Shown piece by piece: positions 25,623-35,509 of a stretch of DNA of 64,000 nucleotides. This stretch comes from Pseudomonas extremaustralis. GTDB taxonomy: Bacteria; Pseudomonadota; Gammaproteobacteria; Pseudomonadales; Pseudomonadaceae. Under the pieces are notes generated by a model, which searched no databases, was not told the DNA's origin, and saw only the letters and a program-made list of their open reading frames with translations. Position 1 is the first letter of the stretch; every line of letters begins with the position of its first letter. The position numbers and the translations under genes are program-made. The stretch is from NCBI RefSeq assembly GCF_900102035.1, contig NZ_LT629689.1:186001-250000 (forward strand), given 5' to 3'.

Positions 25623-26941
25623 ATCAGCCCCGTCACTGCCCGGCTGTGTTGATCGCCGCTCCGGCGTCCGGCCAGGGCAAAACCACCGTCACCGCCGCAC
25701 TGGCCCGTTTGCACCGCAACCTGGGGCGCAAGGTGCGCGTGTTCAAATGCGGTCCGGATTTTCTCGACCCGATGATCCATGAGCGCGCCAGCGGGGCGCC
25801 GGTGTATCAATTGGACATGTGGATGGTGGGCGAGCAGGAAAGTCGTCGCTTGCTGTGGGAAGCGGCGGGGGAGGCCGACCTGATCCTGATCGAAGGCGTG
25901 ATGGGCCTGTTCGATGGCACGCCTTCCAGCGCCGACCTGGCACGACACTTTGGTGTACCGGTGTTGGCCGTGATCGACGGCACGGCCATGGCCCAGACCT
26001 TCGGGGCCCTGGCCCTTGGCCTGGCGCGCTATCAGCCGGATTTGCCGTTCGCCGGCGTGCTGGCCAACCGCGTCGGCACTTTGCGGCATGCGCAACTGCT
26101 CGAAGGCAGCCTCACCGAAGGCCTGCGCTGGTATGGCGCGTTGTCCCGCGAAACCGGGATCGAGTTGCCCAGCCGTCATTTGGGCCTGGTGCAAGCCAGT
26201 GAGCTGAATGACCTCGATGTGCGCCTGGATGCCGCCGCCCAAGCCCTGGGCAGCAGCTGTGAAGTCGCGTTGCCGCCGCCGGTGACCTTTGCCGCGCCCG
26301 CCGTGATCGAGGCCGAGCCGTTGCTGGCCGGGGTGCGCATTGCTGTGGCCCGCGACGAAGCGTTTGCCTTCACCTACGGTGCCAGCCTGGATCTGTTGCG
26401 GGCGATGGGCGCCGAGTTGTGTTTCTTCTCGCCGATCCATGATCGCCAATTGCCCGAGGCCGACAGTCTCTATCTACCCGGCGGTTACCCGGAGTTGCAC
26501 CACCAGGCGCTGGCGCAAAACACGCCGATGCTCGATGCCATCCGTGCCCATCACGCGGGCGGCAAGCCCTTGCTCGCCGAATGTGGCGGCATGCTCTATC
26601 TGCTCGATTCGCTCACCGATGTCGACGGCACCCGTGCCGAACTGGTCGGCCTGCTGCAGGGCGATGCAGTGATGCAAAAGAAACTGGCGGCCCTGGCCCT
26701 GCAAAGCGTCGAGTTGCCCGAAGGCGTCCTGCGCGGGCACACCTATCATCACTCCCTGACCCGCACCGACTGGCAGCCGATTGCCCGCGGCCTGAGCCCC
26801 AATGGCGGGCGCGGGGCCGAGGCGGTGTATCGGCAGGGACGGATGACCGCGTCCTACGTGCACTTCTATTTCCCGTCCAATCCCCGAGCGGTTGCCGCGT
26901 TGTTTGCGCCCGACCTTGAGCCAGCACAGCCCCATGAGTGA
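25619..26941 (+). CDS. cobB: Cobyrinate / hydrogenobyrinate a,c-diamide synthase
   Basis: A 440-residue ATP- and glutamine-dependent amidotransferase that amidates the a and c carboxyls of the corrin ring. The N-terminal ATPase has the P-loop APASGQGKTTVTAAL and LIEGVMGLFDG. The C-terminal class-I glutaminase domain has the nucleophile in LLAECGGMLYLLD and the later histidine in GHTYHHS. The start is TTG at 25619, inside TTGA with the cobO stop; no ATG lies upstream of the P-loop. The unusual start combined with the overlap suggests re-initiation after cobO. It ends eight bases into bluB. Confidence 0.9.
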   Translation: MNQPRHCPAVLIAAPASGQGKTTVTAALARLHRNLGRKVRVFKCGPDFLDPMIHERASGAPVYQLDMWMVGEQESRRLLWEAAGEADLILIEGVMGLFDGTPSSADLARHFGVPVLAVIDGTAMAQTFGALALGLARYQPDLPFAGVLANRVGTLRHAQLLEGSLTEGLRWYGALSRETGIELPSRHLGLVQASELNDLDVRLDAAAQALGSSCEVALPPPVTFAAPAVIEAEPLLAGVRIAVARDEAFAFTYGASLDLLRAMGAELCFFSPIHDRQLPEADSLYLPGGYPELHHQALAQNTPMLDAIRAHHAGGKPLLAECGGMLYLLDSLTDVDGTRAELVGLLQGDAVMQKKLAALALQSVELPEGVLRGHTYHHSLTRTDWQPIARGLSPNGGRGAEAVYRQGRMTASYVHFYFPSNPRAVAALFAPDLEPAQPHE

Positions 26942-27584
26942 CAACGCTTTCCCCCAGGCCGATCGCGACGCGGTCTATCGCGCCATCGCCGAACGTCGAG
27001 ATATGCGTCACTTCAGCGGCGGCAGCGTCGCCCCCGAATTGCTCCATCGTCTGCTCCAGGCCGCGCACCAGGCGCCGAGTGTCGGCTTGATGCAACCGTG
27101 GCGCTTTATCCGCATCAGCGACCGCACGCTGCGCGGCCGCATCCAGCAACTGGTGGAAGAGGAACGCGTGCGCACCGCCGAGGCGTTGGGCGAGCGTTCC
27201 GACGCGTTCATGAAGCTCAAGGTCGAAGGTATCCATGACTGCGCCGAAGTGCTGGTGGCAGCGCTGATGGACGATCGCGAGCGACATATCTTCGGGCGGC
27301 GCACCTTGCCGGAAATGGACATGGCCTCGTTGTCCTGTGCAATCCAGAATCTGTGGCTGGCCGCCCGCGTCGAGGGGCTGGGCATGGGCTGGGTCTCGCT
27401 GTTCGAACCCCTGGCCCTGGCCGATCTGCTGGGCTTGCCGCCTGGCGCCAAACCGTTGGCCGTGTTGTGCCTGGGGCCGGTGGCGGAATTTTACCCGGCG
27501 CCGATGTTGCAGCTCGAAGGCTGGACCGAACCCAAGCCGCTGAGTGACATGCTGTACGAAAATGTGTGGGGAGTGAGTCAATGA
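26934..27584 (+). CDS. bluB: 5,6-dimethylbenzimidazole synthase BluB
   Basis: A 216-residue nitroreductase-fold flavoenzyme that cannibalises FMNH2 to make 5,6-dimethylbenzimidazole, the lower ligand of B12. The family pattern is clear: [16 protein letters not shown] at the N-terminus, [17 protein letters not shown] with the flavin-contact region, and the C-terminal [14 protein letters not shown] and [11 protein letters not shown]. Its presence implies aerobic synthesis of true B12. It overlaps cobB by eight bases and cbiB by ATGA. A generic nitroreductase is the alternative, but the RRDMRHF and SVGLMQPW words favour BluB. Confidence 0.9.
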   Translation: MSDNAFPQADRDAVYRAIAERRDMRHFSGGSVAPELLHRLLQAAHQAPSVGLMQPWRFIRISDRTLRGRIQQLVEEERVRTAEALGERSDAFMKLKVEGIHDCAEVLVAALMDDRERHIFGRRTLPEMDMASLSCAIQNLWLAARVEGLGMGWVSLFEPLALADLLGLPPGAKPLAVLCLGPVAEFYPAPMLQLEGWTEPKPLSDMLYENVWGVSQ

Positions 27585-28489
27585 GTGTGGCCTTGCTGTG
27601 TGTCGCCGGGGTGGCGCTGGATGCGTTGCTGGGCGAACCCAGGCGCTGGCATCCGCTGGTGGTGTTCGGCAATTTCGCCGGGCGCATCGAGCAACGTTTC
27701 AACAGTGGTGGCCGTGGCTGGCGCAGCCATGGGGTGACCGCGTGGTTTATCGCGGTGGTGCCATTGACCCTGTTGGCCACGGCCTTGTCGTGGGCGCCGT
27801 ATATCGGCTGGGTGTTGGAGATTCTGGCGTTGTATTGCGCCCTCGGCTTACGCAGCCTTGGCGAACATGTGATTCCCGTGGCCGAAGCGCTGCGTCGCGA
27901 TGACCTGGACGGCGCGCGTCAGCGCGTGAGTTACCTGGTCAGCCGTCAGACCAGTGAACTGGACCACACCGAAGTCGCCCGCGCCGCCACCGAGTCAGTG
28001 TTGGAAAACGGCAGCGATGCGGTGTTTGCCGCGTTGTTCTGGTTTGTCGTCGCTGGTGTGCCGGGGGTGGTGCTGTACCGTCTGAGCAATACCCTCGACG
28101 CCATGTGGGGTTATCGCAACGAACGCTTTGAACGCTTTGGCTGGGCCGCGGCAAAGATCGACGATGTGCTGAACTACATTCCCGCACGCCTGGTGGCTTT
28201 GACCTACGCGGTACTGGGTAAAACCCGCCTGGCCCTCCGGTGCTGGCGTACCCAGGGTCCGACCTGGGACAGCCCCAACGCCGGTCCGGTGATGGCGGCC
28301 GGCGCCGGCGCCCTGGGAGTGGAACTGGGTGGTGCGGCGATCTATCACGGCGAAGTGCACCACCGCCCGCTACTGGGCGAAGGCCCGGCGGCGGATGCCG
28401 ACGCCATCGACCGAGGCTGGCAACTGGTGCAGCGCGGCGTATGGTTGTGGCTGCTGATCCTATGTATCGGGGGGCAATTTTATGCTTGA
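27581..28489 (+). CDS. cbiB: Adenosylcobinamide-phosphate synthase
   Basis: A 302-residue inner-membrane protein (CbiB; called CobD in P. denitrificans) that joins adenosylcobyric acid with aminopropanol phosphate. Typical parts are [21 protein letters not shown] at the N-terminus, [29 protein letters not shown], and [35 protein letters not shown]. Membrane helices surround these conserved loops. The ATG at 27581 overlaps the bluB stop (ATGA); the frame could open five codons earlier but without a ribosome site. Its substrate amine comes from the next gene, the threonine-phosphate decarboxylase. Confidence 0.9.
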   Translation: MSVALLCVAGVALDALLGEPRRWHPLVVFGNFAGRIEQRFNSGGRGWRSHGVTAWFIAVVPLTLLATALSWAPYIGWVLEILALYCALGLRSLGEHVIPVAEALRRDDLDGARQRVSYLVSRQTSELDHTEVARAATESVLENGSDAVFAALFWFVVAGVPGVVLYRLSNTLDAMWGYRNERFERFGWAAAKIDDVLNYIPARLVALTYAVLGKTRLALRCWRTQGPTWDSPNAGPVMAAGAGALGVELGGAAIYHGEVHHRPLLGEGPAADADAIDRGWQLVQRGVWLWLLILCIGGQFYA

Positions 28490-29471
28490 GCATGGTGGCC
28501 GATTGCGCAAAGCGTCGATCCAGTACGGAATTGCTGAGGCTGACTGGCTGGACCTGTCCAGCGGCCTGGCGCCGTGGCCCTGGCCGATTCCCGAGATTCC
28601 GCTGCGGGCCTGGGCGCGCTTGCCGGAAACCGACGATGGCCTGGAACAGGCCGCCAGCGAGTATTACGGCGCCGCGCATCTGTTGCCGGTGGCCGGTTCC
28701 CAGGCGGCGATCCAACTGTTGCCGCGACTGCGCCGTGCCGGCAAGGTCGGCGTGCTCTCGCCGTGCTATGCCGAACACGCTGAAGCCTGGCGTCGTGCCG
28801 GTTACGTGGTGCGCGAAGTGCAGGAGCAGGAAGTCGACTTCTTCCTCGACAGCCTTGACGTGCTGGTGGTGGTCAATCCCAACAACCCCACCGGTTTGAG
28901 CCTGAGCCCGCAACGCCTGCTGGACTGGCACACGCGGCTGGCCCAGCGTGGTGGTTGGTTGGTGGTGGATGAAGCCTTTATGGACGCGACCCCGCACTTG
29001 AGCCTGGCGGACCAGGCCCATCAGGTCGGCTTGATTGTGTTGCGTTCGTTCGGCAAGTTTTTCGGCCTGGCCGGTGTACGGCTGGGCTTTGTCCTGGCCG
29101 AACGCAGGTTACTCAAATTGCTGGCCGAACAGGTCGGGCCATGGGCGGTCAGCGGGCCGACGCGTGTGTTGGGGCAGGCGTGCCTGCGCGACACCGCCGG
29201 GCAGGCACGGCAACGTGCGCGTTGCATCGAGGCCGGTCAACGCTTGCATGCCTTGCTCGAACGCCACGGCTTCCAACCCCAGGGTGGCTGCGCGCTGTTC
29301 CAGTGGCTGATCACGCCGCACGCCGAACGCCTGCACGAATTCATGGCCCAGCGCGGCATTCTGCTGCGCTTGTTCGTTCACGACAGCAGCCTGCGGTTTG
29401 GCCTGCCCGACACCGAGGCGCACTGGCAGCGGCTCGACGACGCCTTGGGCGCATACAAGGACGCTTCATGA
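28482..29471 (+). CDS. cobD: L-threonine-O-3-phosphate decarboxylase
   Basis: A 329-residue PLP enzyme of the histidinol-phosphate aminotransferase fold that makes (R)-1-amino-2-propanol phosphate for the nucleotide loop (CobD in Salmonella naming, CobC in P. denitrificans naming). It shows the N-terminal [24 protein letters not shown] with the cofactor Asp, and the PLP lysine in [15 protein letters not shown]. Slightly shorter than the Salmonella enzyme (364) because it lacks a C-terminal metal-binding extension. It overlaps cbiB by eight bases and cobQ by ATGA. Confidence 0.9.
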   Translation: MLEHGGRLRKASIQYGIAEADWLDLSSGLAPWPWPIPEIPLRAWARLPETDDGLEQAASEYYGAAHLLPVAGSQAAIQLLPRLRRAGKVGVLSPCYAEHAEAWRRAGYVVREVQEQEVDFFLDSLDVLVVVNPNNPTGLSLSPQRLLDWHTRLAQRGGWLVVDEAFMDATPHLSLADQAHQVGLIVLRSFGKFFGLAGVRLGFVLAERRLLKLLAEQVGPWAVSGPTRVLGQACLRDTAGQARQRARCIEAGQRLHALLERHGFQPQGGCALFQWLITPHAERLHEFMAQRGILLRLFVHDSSLRFGLPDTEAHWQRLDDALGAYKDAS

Positions 29472-30934
29472 GCACATTGATGGTGCAGGGCACTACTTCC
29501 GACGCCGGCAAAAGTACCCTGGTGACCGCGCTGTGCCGCTGGCTGGTGCGCCAGGGCGTGGCGGTGGTGCCGTTCAAGCCGCAGAACATGGCGCTCAACA
29601 GTGCCGTCACCGCCGACGGTGGCGAAATCGGCCGCGCCCAGGCAGTGCAGGCCCAGGCGGCCAATCTGGTGCCCCATACCGACATGAACCCGGTGCTGCT
29701 CAAGCCCAACAGTGACACCGGCTCCCAAGTGATCATCCACGGGCGCGCCGTGACCAGCATGAACGCGGTGGCCTATCACGACTACAAAGCTATCGCGATG
29801 CAGGCGGTACTGGCTTCCCACGCACGCTTGAGCGAACGCTTCCCGGTGGTGATGGTGGAAGGCGCGGGCTCTCCGGCGGAGATCAATCTGCGCGCCAATG
29901 ACATCGCCAATATGGGCTTCGCCGAAGCGGTGGACTGCCCGGTGCTGCTGATCGCCGATATCAATCGCGGCGGGGTGTTCGCCCATCTGGTCGGCACCCT
30001 GGAACTGCTGTCCCCCAGCGAACAGGCGCGGGTCAAGGGCTTTATCATCAACCGTTTTCGCGGCGACATTGCTCTGTTGCAACCGGGGCTGGATTGGCTG
30101 CAGGCACGCACTGGCAAACCGGTGGTGGGCGTGCTGCCCTACGTGATGGACCTGCACCTGGAAGCCGAGGACGGCATCGACCGGCGCCAGATCGACAAGT
30201 CGGCCGATGTGCTCAAGGTGGTGGTGCCGGTGTTGCCGCGCATCAGCAACCACACCGATTTCGATCCGCTGCGCCTGCACCCGCAGGTGGATGTGCAATT
30301 CATCGGACCGGGCCAGCCGATACCGGCCGCCGACCTGATCATCCTCCCAGGCTCGAAAAGCGTGCGCGCCGACCTCGCCTACCTACGCGCCAATGGCTGG
30401 GACACTGCGGTGGCGCGGCATTTGCGCTATGGCGGCAAGGTCCTGGGGATTTGCGGTGGCCTGCAGATGCTCGGCGAGCACGTGCACGACCCGCTGGGCC
30501 TGGAAGGGCCGGCCGGCTCCAGCGTGGGTTTGGGGTTGCTGGCGTTCAGCACGACCCTGGAAGAAGAGAAGCAATTGCGCAATGTGCGTGGGCGTTTACT
30601 GCTGGAGAATGTCGAGGTCAGCGGGTATGAGATCCATGCGGGCGTGACGTCCGGCGACGCCCTGTCGAACCCCGCCGTGTACCTCGACGACGGTCGCCAT
30701 GACGGCGCCCGGAGCGTGGATGGGCAGATCCTCGGTACGTATCTGCACGGTCTGTTCGAGACCCCGGCAGCGTGCAGTGCGCTGTTGCGCTGGGCCGGGT
30801 TGCAGGACGTGCAGGAGGTGGACTACCACGCCCTGCGCGAGCGCGATATCGAGCGTCTGGCGGACCTGGTGGAACAGCACCTGGATACCGATCTGTTGCG
30901 CACATTGTGTGGGGTCGCGTCATGCACCAACTGA
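29468..30934 (+). CDS. cobQ: Cobyric acid synthase
   Basis: A 488-residue glutamine amidotransferase that amidates carboxyls b, d, e and g of adenosylcobyrinic acid a,c-diamide. The ATPase domain begins [20 protein letters not shown] with the P-loop and holds [13 protein letters not shown] and [15 protein letters not shown]. The glutaminase domain has the nucleophile Cys in [12 protein letters not shown] and a later His in GTYLHGLFE. The length matches characterised CobQ. The start at 29468 overlaps the cobD stop as ATGA; the long frame upstream of it is an out-of-frame reading of cobD. It ends 13 bases into cobU. Confidence 0.93.
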   Translation: MSTLMVQGTTSDAGKSTLVTALCRWLVRQGVAVVPFKPQNMALNSAVTADGGEIGRAQAVQAQAANLVPHTDMNPVLLKPNSDTGSQVIIHGRAVTSMNAVAYHDYKAIAMQAVLASHARLSERFPVVMVEGAGSPAEINLRANDIANMGFAEAVDCPVLLIADINRGGVFAHLVGTLELLSPSEQARVKGFIINRFRGDIALLQPGLDWLQARTGKPVVGVLPYVMDLHLEAEDGIDRRQIDKSADVLKVVVPVLPRISNHTDFDPLRLHPQVDVQFIGPGQPIPAADLIILPGSKSVRADLAYLRANGWDTAVARHLRYGGKVLGICGGLQMLGEHVHDPLGLEGPAGSSVGLGLLAFSTTLEEEKQLRNVRGRLLLENVEVSGYEIHAGVTSGDALSNPAVYLDDGRHDGARSVDGQILGTYLHGLFETPAACSALLRWAGLQDVQEVDYHALRERDIERLADLVEQHLDTDLLRTLCGVASCTN

Positions 30935-31443
30935 TCCTCGGCGGTGCCCGTTCCGGCAAAAGCCGCCTCGCCGAAAAGCTCGCCGGTGACAGCGGTTTGC
31001 CCGTCATCTATATCGCCACCAGCCAGCCGCTGGACGGCGAAATGAATGCACGCGTGGCCTTGCACCGCCAGCGCCGCCCTGACCATTGGGGGTTGATCGA
31101 AGAGCCGCTCGAGCTGGCGCGGGTGCTACGGGAAAATGCCGCCCCCGGTCGCTGCCTGCTGGTGGATTGCCTGACCCTGTGGCTGACCAATCTGCTGATG
31201 CTCGAAGACCCCGCACGCCTGGCCTTTGAGCGCGATCAATTGCTGGAAACCCTGGCTTCGCTGCCGGGTGAAATTATTTTTGTCAGCAACGAGACCGGTC
31301 TGGGTGTCGTGCCGCTGGGCGAATTGACTCGCCGTTATGTGGATGAAGCCGGTTGGCTGCATCAAGCCTTGGCCGAGCGATGTCAGCGCGTTGTCCTGAC
31401 GGTTGCCGGCCTGCCCCTGACTTTGAAAGGTACTGCGTTATGA
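30922..31443 (+). CDS. cobU: Adenosylcobinamide kinase / adenosylcobinamide-phosphate guanylyltransferase
   Basis: A 173-residue bifunctional enzyme (CobU/CobP) that phosphorylates adenosylcobinamide and transfers GMP to it. It begins [20 protein letters not shown] with the P-loop, then [21 protein letters not shown] (with the guanylylated His region), [15 protein letters not shown] and [11 protein letters not shown]. The length is standard. It overlaps cobQ by 13 bases and cobT by ATGA, showing strong translational coupling in this part of the operon. Confidence 0.92.
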   Translation: MHQLILGGARSGKSRLAEKLAGDSGLPVIYIATSQPLDGEMNARVALHRQRRPDHWGLIEEPLELARVLRENAAPGRCLLVDCLTLWLTNLLMLEDPARLAFERDQLLETLASLPGEIIFVSNETGLGVVPLGELTRRYVDEAGWLHQALAERCQRVVLTVAGLPLTLKGTAL

Positions 31444-32495
31444 CGGACACCTGGTGGCTCAATCCCTGTAAGGCCATTGACGCTCACGCGTACGAACAAG
31501 CCCTGGCGCGTCAGCAGCAATTGACCAAGCCCGCCGGCTCCCTGGGGCGGCTGGAAGCGCTGGCGGTGCAGTTGGCCGGTTTGCAGGGCCAGGTCAAACC
31601 GGCGGTGGAGCGGTTGTGGATCGCCATCTTTGCTGGCGATCACGGCGTGGTCGCGGAGGGGGTGTCGGCGTATCCCCAGGAGGTCACCGGCCAGATGCTG
31701 CAGAACTTCGTCAGCGGCGGCGCGGCCATCAGCGTGTTGGCGCGCCAACTGGACGCGCAGTTGGAAGTGGTCGACCTCGGCACCGTTGACCTGTCCCTGG
31801 ATTTGCCCGGTGTGCGCCATCTGCATATCGGTGCGGGCACCGCCAACTTCGCCAAGGGCGCGGCAATGACCGAGGCCCAGGGACGATTGGCCTTGCAGGC
31901 CGGGCGGGACAGCGTGCTGCGCGCCCGCGAGAGCGGTGCGCAATTGTTTATCGGCGGCGAGATGGGCATCGGCAACACCACCGCCGCCAGCGCGCTGGCG
32001 TGCGCCTTGCTCGATTGCCCGGCCAGCGACCTGACCGGTCCGGGCACCGGGTTGGATGCCCAGGGGGTCAACCACAAGGTGGCGGTGATCGAACGCGCCC
32101 TGGCGTTGCATGCCGCCCAGCGCGGTGATGCATTGCACACCCTGTTCAACCTCGGCGGCTTTGAGATCGCGGCGTTGGTGGGGGCCTATCTGGCCTGCGC
32201 CCAGGAGGGCGTCGTGGTGCTGGTGGACGGGTTTATCTGCACCGTTGCCGCGCTGGTCGCGTCACGTATGAATCCGGCCTGTCGCCAGTGGCTGGTGTTC
32301 GGCCATCGTGGCGCCGAGCCTGGCCATCGTCACGTATTGCACTGCCTCGACGCGCAGCCGCTGCTGGAGCTGGGCCTGCGCCTGGGCGAAGGCAGTGGCG
32401 CGGCTCTCGCCGTACCGCTGCTGCGCCTGGCGTGCGCGTTGCACGGACAGATGGCGACCTTCGCCGAAGCGGCCGTGGCGGATCGCCCCGCATGA
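31440..32495 (+). CDS. cobT: Nicotinate-nucleotide-dimethylbenzimidazole phosphoribosyltransferase
   Basis: A 351-residue enzyme that activates dimethylbenzimidazole to alpha-ribazole phosphate using nicotinate mononucleotide. Conserved features: [67 protein letters not shown], and the catalytic-glutamate region near the C-terminus ([14 protein letters not shown]). The start at 31440 overlaps the cobU stop (ATGA). It uses the product of BluB in the same operon. Confidence 0.93.
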   Translation: MTDTWWLNPCKAIDAHAYEQALARQQQLTKPAGSLGRLEALAVQLAGLQGQVKPAVERLWIAIFAGDHGVVAEGVSAYPQEVTGQMLQNFVSGGAAISVLARQLDAQLEVVDLGTVDLSLDLPGVRHLHIGAGTANFAKGAAMTEAQGRLALQAGRDSVLRARESGAQLFIGGEMGIGNTTAASALACALLDCPASDLTGPGTGLDAQGVNHKVAVIERALALHAAQRGDALHTLFNLGGFEIAALVGAYLACAQEGVVVLVDGFICTVAALVASRMNPACRQWLVFGHRGAEPGHRHVLHCLDAQPLLELGLRLGEGSGAALAVPLLRLACALHGQMATFAEAAVADRPA

Positions 32496-33067
32496 CCTTG
32501 CGCCTGGACCTGTTGCGTCACGGCGAAACCGAACTGGGCGGCGGCCTGCGTGGCAGCCTGGACGACGCCCTGACGCCCAAGGGCTGGGAGCAGATGCGCG
32601 CAGCTGTGGTGGCGCGTGGGCCGTGGGATCTTTTGGTCAGCTCGCCTTTGCAGCGTTGCGCGCGGTTTGCCGATGAGTTGGGGGCTCGGCTCAATTTGCC
32701 GGTGCGGCTGGAAAAAAATCTGCAAGAGCTGCATTTCGGCGCCTGGGAAGGGCAGAGTGCAGCGACGTTGATGGAAACCGATGCCGAGGGGTTGGGGCGG
32801 TTCTGGGCCGATCCCTATGGTTTTACCCCGCCAGACGGAGAACCTGTCAGTGACTTTTCCGACCGGGTTTTCAGTGCGGTCTCACGCATGCATCAGGCCT
32901 ACGCAGGCCAGCGCGTGCTGTTGATCAGCCATGGTGGTGTGATGCGCCTGTTGTTGGCCCATGCTCGCGGCTTACCCCGGGAGCAACTGCTGAATGTCGA
33001 GGTCGGTCACGCTGGTTTGTTCAGCCTGCAGGTCACGGCTGACGGCGTGTTGAAGGAAGTGGGGTAA
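32492..33067 (+). CDS. cobC: Alpha-ribazole phosphatase-type histidine phosphatase
   Basis: A 191-residue member of the histidine phosphatase (phosphoglycerate mutase-like) family. The phospho-accepting histidine is in [14 protein letters not shown], the second Arg in [14 protein letters not shown], the acid/base Glu in [11 protein letters not shown] and the second His in [12 protein letters not shown]. It removes the 5'-phosphate of alpha-ribazole phosphate or of adenosylcobalamin phosphate. Assignment within a broad family rests on its place between cobT and cobS. ATGA overlap with cobT; two bases separate it from cobS. Confidence 0.85.
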   Translation: MTLRLDLLRHGETELGGGLRGSLDDALTPKGWEQMRAAVVARGPWDLLVSSPLQRCARFADELGARLNLPVRLEKNLQELHFGAWEGQSAATLMETDAEGLGRFWADPYGFTPPDGEPVSDFSDRVFSAVSRMHQAYAGQRVLLISHGGVMRLLLAHARGLPREQLLNVEVGHAGLFSLQVTADGVLKEVG

Positions 33068-33069
33068 GC

Positions 33070-33798
33070 ATGCTGCCGTTCTGGATCGCCCTGCAATTTC
33101 TCAGCAGCCTGCCGATTCGCCTGCCGGGCATGCCGCAGCCCCAGGAATTGGGGCGTTCGCTGCTGTTTTATCCGCTGGTTGGCGTGTTGTTCGGCGTGCT
33201 GCTGTGGGGCCTGAACATCGCGTTGATGGGGGCGCCGTTGTTGCTGCACGCCGCGCTGTTGCTGACCGCCTGGGTGCTGCTCAGTGGCGGACTGCACCTC
33301 GACGGCCTGGCGGACAGCGCCGATGCCTGGCTCGGAGGCTTTGGCGACCGTGAGCGCACCCTCAGCATCATGAAGGACCCGCGCAGCGGGCCGATCGCAG
33401 TGGTCACCCTGGGTCTGGTGTTGCTGCTCAAGTTCACCGCGTTGGTGGCATTGATCGAGCAGCACAACGGTGCGGCATTGATCCTGGCACCCTTGATCGG
33501 CCGGGCGTCGATGCTGGCGTTGTTTCTGACCACCCGCTATGTGCGCGTCGGAGGACTGGGCCAGGCATTGTCGGATCATTTGCCACGGATCGTCGGCCAA
33601 CAGGTACTGATCCTCAGCGGTCTGGCGTGTATCTTGATCGGCGGCTTCAGTGGCGGGATCGCGGTGTTGCTCGCTGCGCTGTGCTTTATGGGCTTGCGCC
33701 AACTGATGATCAATCGGCTCGGCGGCACCACGGGCGACACCGCTGGCGCACTGCTGGAGCTGCTGGAGGTCGCGGTGTTGGTCGGCCTGGCTCTGTAA
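33070..33798 (+). CDS. cobS: Adenosylcobinamide-GDP ribazoletransferase (cobalamin synthase)
   Basis: A 242-residue integral inner-membrane enzyme that joins adenosylcobinamide-GDP with alpha-ribazole to give adenosylcobalamin. It has ~6 helices with the conserved cytoplasmic loop GGLHLDGLADSADAWLGG, the acidic metal-binding region, the following ERTLSIMKDPRSGPIAVV, and the C-terminal NRLGGTTGDTAGALLELLE. Last gene of the operon; a short gap to the MarR gene contains that gene's promoter/operator but no obvious terminator for the cob transcript. Confidence 0.92.
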   Translation: MLPFWIALQFLSSLPIRLPGMPQPQELGRSLLFYPLVGVLFGVLLWGLNIALMGAPLLLHAALLLTAWVLLSGGLHLDGLADSADAWLGGFGDRERTLSIMKDPRSGPIAVVTLGLVLLLKFTALVALIEQHNGAALILAPLIGRASMLALFLTTRYVRVGGLGQALSDHLPRIVGQQVLILSGLACILIGGFSGGIAVLLAALCFMGLRQLMINRLGGTTGDTAGALLELLEVAVLVGLAL

Positions 33799-33821
33799 CA
33801 CTTTCTTGCATTTCCTTAATC

Positions 33822-33837
33822 GCGGGTATATACACGT
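33822..33837 (+). promoter_or_regulatory. Putative operator overlapping the marR promoter and start
   Basis: GCGGGTATATACACGT matches 14 of 16 bases of the perfect palindrome found in front of the MFS gene (34269-34284). It ends three bases before the marR ATG and contains a TATA(C)A -10-like element; with TTGCAT at 33806-33811 and a 17-base spacer, transcription would start at or next to the ATG. Autoregulation by the MarR protein is inferred. Confidence 0.6.
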
Positions 33838-33840
33838 TCC

Positions 33841-34245
33841 ATGCTTGCCTCCCAATGTTTATGCACCAACCTGCGACGTGCCGCCCGTGGCGTCAGCAGG
33901 CACTACGACGGCGCTCTCGACGGCTTCGGGATCAACGTCGCCCAGTATTCTTTGCTGTGTAACTTGCAGCGTCTCGACCAGCCGAGCATTTCCAGCCTGG
34001 CCGACGCCATGGGCCTGGATCGCAGCACCTTGGGGCGCAACCTGCGGGTGCTCGAAGGCGAGGGCCTGGTGCGGTTGGTCGAGGGCGATGATCTGCGCAA
34101 TCGCCTGGTGTTGTTGACCGCTGCTGGCGAAGAGCGACTGGCGGCAGCGTTACCTGCCTGGGAAGCGGCGCAACAGAAACTGATCGATCGACTGGGCGCG
34201 GAAAAACGCGAAACCCTGTTGGCCTTGCTGGATGAACTCGCCTGA
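33841..34245 (+). CDS. MarR family transcriptional regulator
   Basis: A 134-residue winged-helix repressor-type protein. Helix 1 CLCTNLRRAARGVSRHYD contains two Cys, then the DNA-recognition region (SSLADAMGLDRSTLGRNLRVLE), the wing with VEGDDLRNRLVLLTAAG, and the C-terminal dimer helices. No ribosome site exists before the ATG because the putative operator runs to four bases upstream, so a leaderless message is likely. It is followed by a terminator, a copy of the operator and an MFS gene, so regulator and transporter form one local circuit. The two N-terminal Cys residues could make it redox-sensitive, which is speculation. Confidence 0.85.
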   Translation: MLASQCLCTNLRRAARGVSRHYDGALDGFGINVAQYSLLCNLQRLDQPSISSLADAMGLDRSTLGRNLRVLEGEGLVRLVEGDDLRNRLVLLTAAGEERLAAALPAWEAAQQKLIDRLGAEKRETLLALLDELA

Positions 34246-34259
34246 GCGCGAGTTTTTTT
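34235..34259 (+). terminator. Terminator overlapping the 3' end of marR
   Basis: AACTCGC (34235-34241) pairs with GCGAGTT (34248-34254), with the marR stop codon in the loop, followed by seven T. It separates marR transcription from the MFS gene, which then needs its own promoter. Confidence 0.75.
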
Positions 34260-34268
34260 CGACTACAA

Positions 34269-34284
34269 GCGGGTATATACCCGC
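34269..34284 (+). promoter_or_regulatory. Perfect palindromic operator in front of the MFS gene
   Basis: GCGGGTATATACCCGC is a perfect 16-bp palindrome 16 bases upstream of the MFS ATG. It contains a TATATA -10-like centre, and a GGAG ribosome site follows at 34289. A 14/16 copy lies in front of the adjacent marR. It is the likely binding site of that MarR protein and would block the transporter's promoter. Confidence 0.75.
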
Positions 34285-34300
34285 GAACGGAGAATAAGAA

Positions 34301-35509
34301 ATGACCTCGATGTGGCGCACCAGTGGCTGGGTGCTTTTGGGCAGTGCGCTGATCCTGGCGTTGTCGTTGGGCGTGCGGCATGGTTTCGGCTTGTTCCTGG
34401 CGCCGATGAGCAGCGAATTCGGTTGGGGTCGTGAGACCTTTGCCTTCGCCATTGCCTTGCAGAACCTGATCTGGGGCCTGGCGCAGCCGTTTACCGGTGC
34501 GTTGGCCGACCGTTTCGGTGCCACCAAGGCGGTGTTTGTCGGTGGGGTGCTGTACGCGGTAGGTCTGGTGTTGATGGGCATGTCCGATTCGGCGTGGTCG
34601 TTGTCCCTCAGTGCCGGCTTGCTGATTGGGATCGGCCTGTCCGGCACCTCGTTCTCGGTCATTCTCGGCGTGGTCGGCCGCGCCGTGGCGCCGGAAAAAC
34701 GCAGCATGGCCATGGGGATTGCCAGCGCCGCCGGCTCCTTCGGCCAGTTCGCCATGGTCCCGGGCACCTTGGGCCTGATCAGTTGGCTGGGCTGGTCCGC
34801 CGCCTTGCTCGCACTGGGCTTGATGGTGGCGCTGATCTTGCCGCTGGTCGCCATGCTCAAGGATCGGCCGTTGCCCGTGACGGCCGGCCAGCAAACCTTG
34901 CGCGAGGCGCTCAAGGAGGCCTGTTCCCACTCTGGGTTCTGGCTGCTGGCATTCGGCTTTTTCGTCTGTGGTTTCCAGGTAGTGTTCATCGGTGTGCATC
35001 TGCCGGCTTATCTGGTGGACCAGCACTTACCCGCCACTGTTGGCACCACCGTGTTGGCGTTGATCGGGTTGTTCAATATTTTTGGTACTTACACCGCCGG
35101 TTGGCTCGGTGGGCGCATCTCCAAACCACGCCTGCTGACCGGCTTGTACCTGCTGCGCGCTGTGGTGATCGTGCTGTTTCTGTGGGCACCGGTCACGCAA
35201 GCCTCGGCCTACCTGTTCGGCATGGCCATGGGGTTCCTGTGGTTGTCCACCGTACCGCTGACCAATGGCACCGTCGCCACATTATTTGGTGTACGAAATC
35301 TCTCCATGCTCGGTGGGATTGTGTTCCTGTTCCATCAGCTCGGTTCGTTCCTTGGCGGTTGGCTGGGCGGGGTGGTCTATGATCGAACCGGCAACTACGA
35401 TTTGATCTGGCAGATGGCAATTCTCTTGAGCCTGCTCGCTGCAGCCCTGAACTGGCCGGTACGTGAGCGGCCGGTGGCGCGCTTGCAGGTGCAGATGGAG
35501 GCGGCATGA
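34301..35509 (+). CDS. MFS transporter controlled by adjacent MarR
   Basis: A 402-residue inner-membrane protein with 12 predicted helices and the MFS loop motif [17 protein letters not shown] between helices 2 and 3. The N-terminal [31 protein letters not shown] is typical of OFA/monocarboxylate-porter-like bacterial MFS proteins. GGAG lies eight bases before the ATG. Regulation by the upstream MarR through the palindrome is likely. Its stop codon is overlapped by a 40-codon gene for a one-helix peptide (ATGA), which suggests that the two products are made together. Substrate unknown; an organic acid or drug are both possible. Confidence 0.85.
   Translation: MTSMWRTSGWVLLGSALILALSLGVRHGFGLFLAPMSSEFGWGRETFAFAIALQNLIWGLAQPFTGALADRFGATKAVFVGGVLYAVGLVLMGMSDSAWSLSLSAGLLIGIGLSGTSFSVILGVVGRAVAPEKRSMAMGIASAAGSFGQFAMVPGTLGLISWLGWSAALLALGLMVALILPLVAMLKDRPLPVTAGQQTLREALKEACSHSGFWLLAFGFFVCGFQVVFIGVHLPAYLVDQHLPATVGTTVLALIGLFNIFGTYTAGWLGGRISKPRLLTGLYLLRAVVIVLFLWAPVTQASAYLFGMAMGFLWLSTVPLTNGTVATLFGVRNLSMLGGIVFLFHQLGSFLGGWLGGVVYDRTGNYDLIWQMAILLSLLAAALNWPVRERPVARLQVQMEAA

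Noticed and set aside
28240..30630. Several 180-600-codon plus-strand frames inside cbiB, cobD and cobQ
   Set aside because: They are out-of-frame readings of clearly coding genes with overlapping starts and stops.
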